DNA of 10,674 nucleotides from Opitutia bacterium (GTDB lineage: Bacteria; Verrucomicrobiota; Verrucomicrobiia; Opitutales; UBA953). Below are positions 1-7,109 of this stretch, in pieces; position 1 is the first letter of the stretch; every line of letters starts with the position of its first letter. The stretch is from contig CANHHS010000049.1 of the NCBI GenBank assembly GCA_947460445.1, positions 1 through 10,674 on the forward strand, in the 5' to 3' direction. Position numbers and translations under genes: made by a program. A model generated the notes under the pieces. The model had not been told where the DNA came from. It worked only from the letters and a program-made list of their open reading frames with translations, and searched no databases.

Positions 1-155
1 ACTTCACTGAGCGTGGATGCCCCATCAAGGAATTCACGTTCCGCGCGGGTGCGGAATTCAGGAGACTTATTACGCTCCTCGAGACTACGCCAGTAACTAG
101 GACCGGTTACATCGCCAACCTTAGGCTCAGGGTGAATAAAGACGCGCTTGCTCAT
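1..155 (-). CDS. actB: ActB, molybdopterin oxidoreductase/Fe-S subunit of alternative complex III (N-terminal fragment)
   Basis: Reading the minus strand from the ATG at 155-153 gives 51 codons that stay open to the window edge. The product begins MSKRVFIHPEP and contains GPSYWRSLEERNKSPEFR followed by EREFLDGAS. This 'HPEP...YWRSLEE...PEF...EREFP.GAS' pattern is the usual start of ActB, the large subunit of ACIII that combines a molybdopterin-oxidoreductase-like part with a ferredoxin-like part. In ACIII, ActB sits on the periplasmic face and is thought to pass electrons among Fe-S clusters. The Tat-type signal expected soon after this segment lies outside the window. The start is 21 bases after the actA stop, the canonical actA-actB order, so the two are almost certainly cotranscribed. 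No Shine-Dalgarno sequence is visible before the ATG; the leader instead has a T6 run. The 5' end is complete and the 3' end is missing because of the window edge. Confidence 0.85.
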   Translation of the reverse strand, partial: MSKRVFIHPEPKVGDVTGPSYWRSLEERNKSPEFRTRAEREFLDGASTLSE

Positions 156-176
156 CGGTTAAAAAATAGGTGGGGG

Positions 177-869
177 TTAGCGGTGACAGCCCGAGCAACT
201 TTGGGGCGGGGCGATTTTCCAGTCGTGGACAAACTTCGTGCCTTGCTCGACTTGAGCGGCAGGCGTTGTCGCAGACCATGCAAGATCGGTAACCTTCTCA
301 ACTGGACGAACTGCAAGCTCAGGATTGCGATGGCAATCCAGACAGAAGGACATGCTCAGTGGCTTTTGCTGCCCCACGACTTCCATCTGGTCAATGCGAC
401 CATGGCATTCCACGCAACTCACGCCGCGACTGACGTGAACCGAGTGTGGGAAATAAACGTAATCGGGCACCTTGTGAACTTTGACCCATTGAATGGGCGC
501 TCCCGAAGCCATACTCTCGCGAATTGGAGCAATCGTCGGGGCATCTTTTTTAATGATGCTGTGACAATTCCAACAAGTGCTCGTGGCAGGCACATTGGAA
601 TGCGGGGACTTCTCAACGTTGGTGTGACAGTAGCGACAATCCAAACCTAGTACGCCTACGTGGAAACCATGGTCAAATGCGACGGGCTGATCTGGGGTGT
701 AGCCGACGTTAAGATACTTATTCGTCGCATACTCATTCACCGCAGCCGTCACGAGTGCACCCGCCAGAGCCAGAAAAATAACGATGCGCAGGGGCGCCCC
801 GTTTGCCCAGCGAGGGAAAAAGTTGCCTGCGTGGGTCGGGCGGTTGAGGAATTCGAGGAGACGGCGCAT
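177..869 (-). CDS. actA: ActA, pentaheme cytochrome c subunit of alternative complex III
   Basis: The product is 230 aa with exactly five CXXCH haem c sites: CRYCH (78-82), CWNCH (99-103), CVECH (152-156), CLDCH (176-180) and CSGCH (225-229), the last at the extreme C-terminus. Residues about 27-44 form one hydrophobic helix that should anchor or export the protein, placing the haem domain in the periplasm. Size, haem number and anchor match ActA of ACIII, which oxidises quinol and passes electrons to cytochrome c or directly to a haem-copper oxidase. The next gene is actB, which supports the assignment over other multihaem proteins (NrfH and NapC have four haems and different spacing). The ATG at 869 is chosen because it precedes the anchor with a short basic N-terminus (MRRLLEFLNRP). 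No Shine-Dalgarno sequence is seen. Expression needs a c-type cytochrome maturation system encoded elsewhere. Confidence 0.9.
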   Translation of the reverse strand: MRRLLEFLNRPTHAGNFFPRWANGAPLRIVIFLALAGALVTAAVNEYATNKYLNVGYTPDQPVAFDHGFHVGVLGLDCRYCHTNVEKSPHSNVPATSTCWNCHSIIKKDAPTIAPIRESMASGAPIQWVKVHKVPDYVYFPHSVHVSRGVSCVECHGRIDQMEVVGQQKPLSMSFCLDCHRNPELAVRPVEKVTDLAWSATTPAAQVEQGTKFVHDWKIAPPQSCSGCHR

Positions 870-892
870 CGGTCGTGCGATGTGGATAGGTT

Positions 893-903
893 AGCGGGTA
901 GTC
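893..903 (-). repeat. 11-mer GACTACCCGCT in actA leader, shared with the 7014 gene leader
   Basis: On the minus strand GACTACCCGCT occurs 24 bases upstream of the actA ATG, and the identical 11-mer occurs at 7036-7026, 12 bases upstream of the debranching-enzyme ATG. The match is exact. A few chance 11-mer matches are expected in a window of this size; only the shared position just before two start codons makes it notable. Confidence 0.3.
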
Positions 904-1100
904 ACCGGATAAAGACCAGTGATAGAAAAAGGGAGAGACTTCGAGAACGCGGCAACCCACCCAGTGAGGGCGGTGCGAACAGGTCCAAGAAAGTGAAGCA
1001 TGTGCACGGCTACACTCGGAAACAGGAGAGCGGGAAACCCTTCGCAACCCTATTCTACTAACGACAGCCACCCTGCCCTTTCTGGCCTAAAATCCCTACG

Positions 1101-1128
1101 ACTATACTTTTCTAAAAAAATCGCTAAA
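1101..1128 (-). promoter_or_regulatory. Possible sigma-70 type promoter for actA
   Basis: On the minus strand TATAGT (1106-1101) matches five of six bases of the TATAAT -10 consensus. A weak -35 candidate, TTTAGC (1128-1123), lies 16 bases upstream, and the region is AT-rich. A start near 1095 would give actA a leader of about 225 bases. The -35 match is poor and the promoter preference of this organism is unknown, so this is only a candidate. Confidence 0.3.
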
Positions 1129-1137
1129 GTTTGTTTT

Positions 1138-1160
1138 AAGTACATGATAAACATATACTT
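1138..1160. promoter_or_regulatory. Operator-like 23-base dyad upstream of actA
   Basis: AAGTACATG (1138-1146) and CATATACTT (1152-1160) are inverted copies with eight of nine positions matching, separated by the five bases ATAAA. A second inverted pair, TTTAAGT near 1135 and ACTTAAA near 1166, partly flanks it. Size and symmetry suit a dimeric helix-turn-helix regulator. The centre would lie about 55 bases upstream of the start implied by the promoter candidate, a position typical for an activator. No regulator gene is present nearby. Confidence 0.3.
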
Positions 1161-1190
1161 GTGTAACTTAAACTATGGTGGCAAAGCGGT

Positions 1191-1208
1191 GTTACCCGAT
1201 AAGGTAAC
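1191..1208 (-). repeat. Short perfect inverted repeat, 6-bp stem
   Basis: GTTACC and GGTAAC form a perfect 6-bp stem around a 6-base loop, about 65 bases past the tpiA stop. No T-run follows on the minus strand, so it is not a convincing intrinsic terminator alone. It could contribute to 3'-end structure of the tpiA transcript. Confidence 0.35.
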
Positions 1209-1227
1209 CCGACGCCGTTTCAAACTA

Positions 1228-1270
1228 TTAGGGATTCCTCCAAAGTGCCCGTCAAAGTCTAATCCCCTAA
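1228..1270 (-). terminator. Possible 3' hairpin of the tpiA transcript
   Basis: Immediately after the tpiA stop, minus-strand TTAGGGGATT (1270-1261) can pair with AATCCCTAA (1236-1228), giving about nine pairs with one bulged G and a loop of about 24 bases. Only a weak T-rich stretch (TAGTTTG) follows. The position suits a transcript end, but the long loop and lack of a U-tract make an intrinsic terminator uncertain. Confidence 0.3.
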
Positions 1271-1271
1271 A

Positions 1272-2048
1272 TTAACGGGATACAGAGCGGGCGGCGCTTC
1301 GGACAAGCTCCGTGAAGCTCTTCGCCTCGAGGGCAGCACCGCCAATCAGACCGCCATCAATATCTTTTTCAGCAAGCAATGCATCGGCGTTATCAGGCTT
1401 CATGGACCCGCCATAGAGAATGCGCATCCGGGAAGCTGCCTCGATACCGAAGAGCGTATTGAGGGTTGCACGGATAAACGCGTGAACCTCTTGAGCCATC
1501 GCAGGGGTTGCCGTTTTACCAGTGCCGATAGCCCAGACGGGTTCATAGGCGATGACCACTTGATCGGACTTTGCTTGATTAACACCCGCAAGACCTGCTT
1601 CCAACTGAGTCTTAACGACCTCAAATGCTTTGCCGGCTTCACGTTCAGCGAGTGTTTCACCGACGCAGAGAATCGGACGAAGCGAAGCCTCGAGGGCCGA
1701 AAGTACCTTCCGATTCACGAATGCATCGGTCTCACCGAAGATCGCACGGCGCTCACTGTGACCGAGAATGACATAAGTGACGTGCAGGTCGCGTAGCATG
1801 ACCACGGAGACTTCGCCGGTGAAAGCGCCACTAACCTTATCGTGCGCATTCTGTGCCCCCAAAACAAGGTGAGTGCCTTCCAATAAACCGCTGACACGCT
1901 CGAGTGCAGTGAAGGGCGGGCAAAGTACCACGTGCACATTGGACTCTTTGCCAATCGTCGCAGAAAGGGCCTGGACGAGCTCGGTCGCTTCGGTCGCCGT
2001 CTTATTCATCTTCCAGTTACCAGCAATGAGTGGGATGCGCTTAGACAT
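1272..2048 (-). CDS. tpiA: Triosephosphate isomerase
   Basis: The 258-aa product interconverts dihydroxyacetone phosphate and glyceraldehyde 3-phosphate in cytoplasmic glycolysis and gluconeogenesis. The (beta/alpha)8 signature residues are all present: N11 and K13 in GNWKMNK, the electrophilic H97 in YVILGHSERR, the catalytic base E169 in AYEPVWAIGTGKTAT (which also starts the mobile loop 6), and phosphate-binding YGGS at 212-215 with the later GGLIGGAALE. Length is normal. I use the ATG at 2048 (MSKRIPLIAGNWK) rather than the in-frame ATG six codons upstream, because the family normally begins only a few residues before the first beta strand. It is the last of the gap-pgk-tpiA group, 109 bases after pgk. 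No Shine-Dalgarno sequence is visible; the start is preceded by TATCCTTT, a context much like that of pgk. A secG gene, often found after tpiA, is absent. Confidence 0.97.
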   Translation of the reverse strand: MSKRIPLIAGNWKMNKTATEATELVQALSATIGKESNVHVVLCPPFTALERVSGLLEGTHLVLGAQNAHDKVSGAFTGEVSVVMLRDLHVTYVILGHSERRAIFGETDAFVNRKVLSALEASLRPILCVGETLAEREAGKAFEVVKTQLEAGLAGVNQAKSDQVVIAYEPVWAIGTGKTATPAMAQEVHAFIRATLNTLFGIEAASRMRILYGGSMKPDNADALLAEKDIDGGLIGGAALEAKSFTELVRSAARSVSR

Positions 2049-2129
2049 AAAGGATACGAGGCTCAAGGAGAGCCGAGGCTAGCCAACGGTGCAAGCCTTC
2101 CCGAAAGAAGCTCCCGTATAATAAATCTC

Positions 2130-2145
2130 ATGGGGTAAACCCCAT
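2130..2145 (-). repeat. Hairpin in pgk-tpiA intergenic region
   Basis: ATGGGG and CCCCAT form a perfect 6-bp stem around a 4-base loop, 12 bases after the pgk stop. Minus-strand sequence after it is AT-rich (GAGATTTATTATA) without a true T-run. It could be a weak terminator, a processing site or an mRNA stabiliser that tunes the pgk:tpiA ratio; the sequence does not decide between these. Confidence 0.4.
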
Positions 2146-2157
2146 TCCAAGAACACC

Positions 2158-3405
2158 TTAGGCTTGATCCAAAGCCGTCACACCCGGCAAGGCTTTGCCT
2201 TCAAGGTATTCAAGCGATGCGCCACCACCCGTCGAGCAATGCGAGACCTTGGTATCCGTGCCAAATTTCTTTGCTGCGGTTGCGGTATCGCCGCCGCCCA
2301 CGACCGTCATCGCGCCACGGGCCGTCGCCTCAGCGACAGCTGCAGCCATGGCCTTCGTGCCGCTGGCGAAGGTGTCGAATTCGAAGACACCGCAAGGGCC
2401 GTTCCAAATAACGGTGCCGGCGCGGGCGATGGCTTCTTGGTATAGTGCAATCGACTTGGGACCCGCGTCCATGCCCTCCCAGCCTGCAGGAATACCCGAG
2501 GCAAGGTCAGCTGGTCGCGTATTAGCTGTCGGCGAGAACGCATCACCACAGAGGAAGTCGACAGGCAAAGTGATACGGACGCCGCGCGCTTTCGCTTTAT
2601 CGAGAAGCTCTTGCACAATGAGCGCGCCATCTTTGTCGAAGAGTGAGTTTCCGATTTCCATACCGTCGCAAACCTTGCGGAAGGTGTAAGCCATACCACC
2701 ACCAATGATAATCTCGTCGGCCTTCTCAATCAGGTTGCGAATAAGCGGAATTTTGTCGGCGATCTTAGCGCCGCCAAGGATGGCCAAGAGCGGCCGCTGT
2801 GGGTGCTGAAGCACCGCATCAAACGCCTTGAGCTCAGCTTCCAATAAGAAGCCAGCAACTTTGGTAGGAAGGTTGACCCCAACCATGGAAGAATGCGCAC
2901 GGTGGGCAGTGCCAAACGCATCGTTGACGTAAACATCGCCAAGTTTGCTTAAAGAAGCCCGGAAGGCCGCAACCTTCGCGGGATCAGCTTTCAAACTCGT
3001 GCCATCCTCTTGCTTTACCTTGCCCTCTTCTTCGATGTGGAAGCGAAGATTTTCTAAAAGCAAAACCTGACCTGGCTTTAAGTTCGCAGCGGCTTGCTCA
3101 GCCACTGTGCCAACACATTCGGTGACAAAAGCAACCGGGCGACCAAGGAGTTTTTCGAGTTCAACCGCAACTGGGCGAAGTGAAAACTTCTCAACGACTT
3201 TACCGTCCGGACGACCCAAGTGAGACATTAAGACAACGCTCGCACCCTGATCGAGTACGTGACGCAAGGTTGGTAACGCGGCCGCGATACGCTGTGTGTT
3301 GGTAATTGCGCCCGTCTTCTTGTCCTGAGGGACATTGAAGTCGACGCGCATCAAGACGCGTTTACCAGAAAGGCTACCAAGGGTTCGTAGAGTTTTAACG
3401 GCCAT
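2158..3405 (-). CDS. pgk: Phosphoglycerate kinase
   Basis: The 415-aa product transfers phosphate from 1,3-bisphosphoglycerate to ADP, the first ATP-yielding step of lower glycolysis, in the cytoplasm. Visible signatures in order are RVLMRVDFNVP (16-26), LMSHLGRPDG (59-68), LLENLRFH (116-123), YVNDAFGTAHRAHSS (159-173), the hinge-side LGGAKIADK (210-218), WNGPCGVFE (334-342), nucleotide-binding VVGGGDTATA (368-377) and the C-terminal STGGGASLEYLEGK (391-404). Length is normal. The open frame extends 67 codons further upstream, but that part overlaps the gap end and is not PGK-like. The ATG at 3405 (MAVKTLRTL) gives a standard N-terminus, with AGGA eight bases before it as a weak ribosome-binding site. 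It follows gap after a strong terminator-like hairpin, so its transcription may depend on readthrough or on its own, unidentified promoter. Confidence 0.97.
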   Translation of the reverse strand: MAVKTLRTLGSLSGKRVLMRVDFNVPQDKKTGAITNTQRIAAALPTLRHVLDQGASVVLMSHLGRPDGKVVEKFSLRPVAVELEKLLGRPVAFVTECVGTVAEQAAANLKPGQVLLLENLRFHIEEEGKVKQEDGTSLKADPAKVAAFRASLSKLGDVYVNDAFGTAHRAHSSMVGVNLPTKVAGFLLEAELKAFDAVLQHPQRPLLAILGGAKIADKIPLIRNLIEKADEIIIGGGMAYTFRKVCDGMEIGNSLFDKDGALIVQELLDKAKARGVRITLPVDFLCGDAFSPTANTRPADLASGIPAGWEGMDAGPKSIALYQEAIARAGTVIWNGPCGVFEFDTFASGTKAMAAAVAEATARGAMTVVGGGDTATAAKKFGTDTKVSHCSTGGGASLEYLEGKALPGVTALDQA

Positions 3406-3477
3406 AAGGATAGTCCTAAACTGACGCACCCAGGCATCGTCTGAAAAGGGAAAAATGACGCTTCGGCACGATTGATC

Positions 3478-3518
3478 AAAAAGCCCAAAACAAAGCGGCG
3501 ACCCAGAGGTCGCCGCTT
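3478..3518 (-). terminator. Intrinsic terminator after gap
   Basis: On the minus strand, 20 bases past the gap stop, a perfect 11-bp GC-rich stem (3518-3508 pairing with 3503-3493) closes a 4-base loop. It is followed by a T-rich tract, TGTTTTGGGCTTTTT. This is the clearest intrinsic terminator in the window. It sits between gap and pgk, in what would otherwise look like one operon, so it should terminate, attenuate or protect the gap message. Confidence 0.85.
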
Positions 3519-3538
3519 CAAGACATTCGCCGTCTAAC

Positions 3539-4585
<1,047 letters not shown>

Positions 4586-4606
4586 GTTGGTGAAAGAAAC
4601 AGCAAA

Positions 4607-4619
4607 GCCCCCACGGGGC
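4607..4619 (-). repeat. Small GC hairpin between the debranching gene and gap
   Basis: Minus-strand GCCCC and GGGGC form a 5-bp stem around GTG in the 62-base gap after the debranching-enzyme stop. It is followed by a loosely T-rich stretch (TTTGCTGTTTCTTT). It could be a weak terminator or lie in the gap leader; the stem is short and no uninterrupted T-run exists. Confidence 0.3.
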
Positions 4620-4647
4620 CAGAAAGGCAAGCGGAGAAAAAACTCCT

Positions 4648-7014
4648 TTAACGCGACCAGACCCCACAACCGAGTGCCGGGAGCGTAAGACAGCCTGCTT
4701 TGAGCACAGGGCTAGGGCCAGGGGCATGGAGGCAATCAGGCCATGGCGAAGCCACAACTTGGCTCCAAAGGCCCTCAGGAACAACCATATCGACTGCCCA
4801 AGGGTGCGGATTGGCCGCCACCAAGAGGCGATGTGGGCCTAAGGCGCCGTCAGCATTCAATTCGGCTACAAAAGCTTCACCCCCCTCCGCAAAAGATGGC
4901 TTCATCCATCCCGACGAAACAGCCGTGGCCGATCGCAAGATACGACCAATTTCTGACAGTCGTAACTGAACCAGCGTAGCCACGAAAGTATGCTCGGATG
5001 CGTAGCGAGTAAGGCGTTCAGAGCTCAACGCATTCAATTCGGGGTGTCGCCACGTGTTACCAACGCCACGCTTACTTGAAAGAAAATCCTGTCCTGCTGC
5101 CAGCATCGGGATGCCGGCAGACGTCAAAAGCAAGACGTGCATCAGGCGTGTTCGCAAAATGTCTTCGGGAAGCGGCTCGCTACCGTCGTGGCTAGGTTGT
5201 GCTGTAATACGGTCAATCCAGGTATGGTCGTCGTGTGACTGCGCGTAACGAACGCGCGCTGTGGGACGAATGCCACAACCCGCCATTTGGTGAAGTAAAT
5301 CCGTTACGCGTGCATGCCCGCGCACATAGGCGGGAAGAAACTCACGGAAGGCATCGTCCCAGCTCGACCATGTCGTGTGATCTAAGTCACGTGCAATGTG
5401 GCCGCGGAAACTCCAAGGCTCCGCAATAAGAATTTTGTGGGGAGCCCGCGCACGAACTTCAGCTTCAACTTCACGCAAAACTGGCGCACCTAAAAGTTCT
5501 GCTAAATCCAGCCGCACGCCATCTGCACCTAAATGAATTAGCCAGTGCAAAATAGAGTCTACAACCAGTCGCGTACCCATCGGGGATTCCGCCCGGAAAT
5601 CATTTCCGCAACCACTAAAATTACTTAAAGCCCCGGTCGCATCTTTACGGAACCAATAATCGGCATCGAGCGCATGAAAGGTATTGGGCGAACCAAAATG
5701 GTTTAGAACTAAATCTATCACCACCGCAATGCCCGCAGAATGGCACGCCGCCACTAACTCCTTAAAGTCTTCAGTCGCCGAAACACTATCCGCGGCGCGA
5801 GCATAAGCACTGGCTGGCGCAAAAGCGGAAATCGGCATATACCCCCAGTGATACTCACGTGTGTCTGGACCGCGTTCATAATCCGTGCACGGCAGAAGCT
5901 CGAGGGCATTGATGCCTAATGACCGAAGGTATTTTCCATCTTCCCGAATCCATCGAGCAAGATCACTGAAGCCTGATTTTTCTGAATCACCCTTCAGTGC
6001 CAACAAATCGCGGATGTGTGCTTCAACCATGACCAAGTCTTCGATCGCAGGCGGGGTGAAACTATCGCGGTAGGGAATTTCATCGGCAGCACCCGAAACA
6101 TAAGCGATTCGAGTTTCACCGACTGCACCCAGTCGGCGTGCCCAAGGATCAATCAATGGGGCTGCATCGATACCTTTGGTTAGGGAATACATCGCACCCG
6201 TTAAATCACGCTCGATGGTTCCAACCCAAGCGCCCTGCCCTTCAGGCTTTAAAGACAATTGACCCGTTGTTGCTGCAGGCGTTGTCGGCAAAGACCAATA
6301 TACTGAAATCGAAGGTGCACTTGGCGCGAAGACGCGAAAGGTTGTGCGGCCATCCACCGAGAGAGCCCCAAATCGGCCCGGTGGTTGGCAATGGTCAAAC
6401 GGCCCACAATTTAGAATGTCGCACGACTCCGAATTGACGCCTTCCTCCCAGATCAATCGAGTTTGTCCAGAGAATGAATCTAACCCAGTCGCAACGAAAC
6501 GGAAGACGTGTCGACCGGTGCGAGCGCTATCCACGAGCAAGTTGCGATGGCCGCGCCAATCGCGACGTATGTTGTCGGCATCATGCGGCGGCTCGATCCA
6601 ACGTCCGTCTAAGCGACGAAACTTAAAAGGAACTTGTCCACTTCGCGGAAGAATTTCCGCCAACGGAACGACTAAGACAAACCCGTCGACACCCGCGACA
6701 CAGGCTGCGCGCAGCATCCATCGGTCGGCATCGGCCACCTCACCCCATGCATTGAAAGGCCCAACCACGCGGGCCTGACCTTCGGCTAAATCGGGTACAA
6801 GGACTTTCCATAAAAAGAAATGTACTTCATCCCCTTGAATCCAATGTCCGGCTCGTAACGCCTGCAGCCGTGGGTCTGCGGGTTCGAGTCGTGTGAGAGC
6901 AGCGGGCTCATTGAGACGAAGCGGCGGCAGACCCGGGCTTGTCCAATCGCGGGTGAGTGCGATGAGACCTGTTGTCAGGGTCTCCCACCGTGCACTCGCC
7001 AACTGATTAGACAT
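4648..7014 (-). CDS. GH13 glycogen/starch debranching enzyme, pullulanase/isoamylase type
   Basis: The 788-aa product has the four GH13 regions: I, DLVLNH (434-439); II, GVRLDLAE with nucleophile D503; III, IAEPWSF with acid/base E532; IV, SHDDHT with D595 as third carboxylate. YHWGYMP (388-394) parallels the YNWGYDP of pullulanases, while the IAEPW of region III resembles GlgX. It therefore most likely hydrolyses alpha-1,6 branches in glycogen, starch or pullulan. Two beta-sandwich modules appear to precede the barrel: one around 60-150 with VVGPFNAW, reminiscent of glycogen-binding CBM48/E-set domains, and one around 215-310 (TTFRVFAPSAPSISVYW), a typical CBM48. No signal peptide is seen, so it is probably cytoplasmic and acts on stored glycogen. 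Glucose units released would feed the downstream gap-pgk-tpiA genes. The ATG at 7014 lacks a Shine-Dalgarno sequence. GlgX, type I pullulanase or a separate subfamily cannot be told apart here. Confidence 0.85.
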   Translation of the reverse strand: MSNQLASARWETLTTGLIALTRDWTSPGLPPLRLNEPAALTRLEPADPRLQALRAGHWIQGDEVHFFLWKVLVPDLAEGQARVVGPFNAWGEVADADRWMLRAACVAGVDGFVLVVPLAEILPRSGQVPFKFRRLDGRWIEPPHDADNIRRDWRGHRNLLVDSARTGRHVFRFVATGLDSFSGQTRLIWEEGVNSESCDILNCGPFDHCQPPGRFGALSVDGRTTFRVFAPSAPSISVYWSLPTTPAATTGQLSLKPEGQGAWVGTIERDLTGAMYSLTKGIDAAPLIDPWARRLGAVGETRIAYVSGAADEIPYRDSFTPPAIEDLVMVEAHIRDLLALKGDSEKSGFSDLARWIREDGKYLRSLGINALELLPCTDYERGPDTREYHWGYMPISAFAPASAYARAADSVSATEDFKELVAACHSAGIAVVIDLVLNHFGSPNTFHALDADYWFRKDATGALSNFSGCGNDFRAESPMGTRLVVDSILHWLIHLGADGVRLDLAELLGAPVLREVEAEVRARAPHKILIAEPWSFRGHIARDLDHTTWSSWDDAFREFLPAYVRGHARVTDLLHQMAGCGIRPTARVRYAQSHDDHTWIDRITAQPSHDGSEPLPEDILRTRLMHVLLLTSAGIPMLAAGQDFLSSKRGVGNTWRHPELNALSSERLTRYASEHTFVATLVQLRLSEIGRILRSATAVSSGWMKPSFAEGGEAFVAELNADGALGPHRLLVAANPHPWAVDMVVPEGLWSQVVASPWPDCLHAPGPSPVLKAGCLTLPALGCGVWSR

Positions 7015-7019
7015 GGAAA

Positions 7020-7062
7020 GTAGTCAGCGGGTAGTCGACGAAGAAGGAAAGACGAAAGGAAG
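7020..7062. repeat. Short direct repeats in the divergent intergenic region
   Basis: The 95-base gap between the divergent debranching and methyltransferase genes holds GTAGTC at 7020-7025 and again at 7031-7036, 11 bases apart. Next comes a purine-rich pair of imperfect direct repeats, GACGAAGAAGGAAA (7037-7050) and GACGAAAGGAAG (7051-7062). On the debranching-gene transcript this gives a pyrimidine-rich leader carrying GACTAC twice just before the ATG. No good promoter could be recognised for either direction. Confidence 0.4.
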
Positions 7063-7109
7063 CCTGTGTCACCTTGCGCTTGGCTCAAGAGGTGTACACG
7101 CTTCACACC

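Larger units (their letters stand above)
870..1271. other. Intergenic region between tpiA and actA (no gene seen)
   Basis: About 400 bases separate the tpiA stop from the actA start. Open frames here are short, have no recognisable composition or motif, and overlap one another. The part at roughly 1080-1175 is clearly more AT-rich than its surroundings. It holds a 23-base dyad and a possible minus-strand promoter, listed separately. The part next to tpiA (1191-1270) contains two inverted repeats that could mark the end of the tpiA transcript. The stretch 870-1080 would be the long 5' leader of actA if the proposed promoter is real; nothing specific is recognised there apart from an 11-mer shared with the debranching-gene leader. 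Confidence 0.6.

Noticed and set aside
132..650. 172-codon open frame on the plus strand opposite actA
   Set aside because: It lies antisense to a clear five-haem cytochrome, has no recognisable motif, and its composition is what the complement of CXXCH-rich coding sequence would give.
733..1071. 112-codon minus-strand frame overlapping the actA start
   Set aside because: It overlaps the actA N-terminus in another frame, is rich in R/S/P with no domain-like pattern, and would leave actA without a leader.
1000..1275. 91-codon plus-strand frame in the AT-rich intergenic region
   Set aside because: No start context or protein-like pattern; it crosses the inverted repeats and ends inside the tpiA 3' end.
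3472..3479. TTGATCAA palindrome resembling an FNR site
   Set aside because: FNR needs two TTGAT half-sites separated by four bases; here the halves overlap, and the palindrome lies in the terminator tail.
4586..4669. 28-codon N-terminal extension of gap
   Set aside because: GAPDH begins directly before the INGFGRIGR motif; the extension overlaps the debranching-gene end and matches nothing expected.
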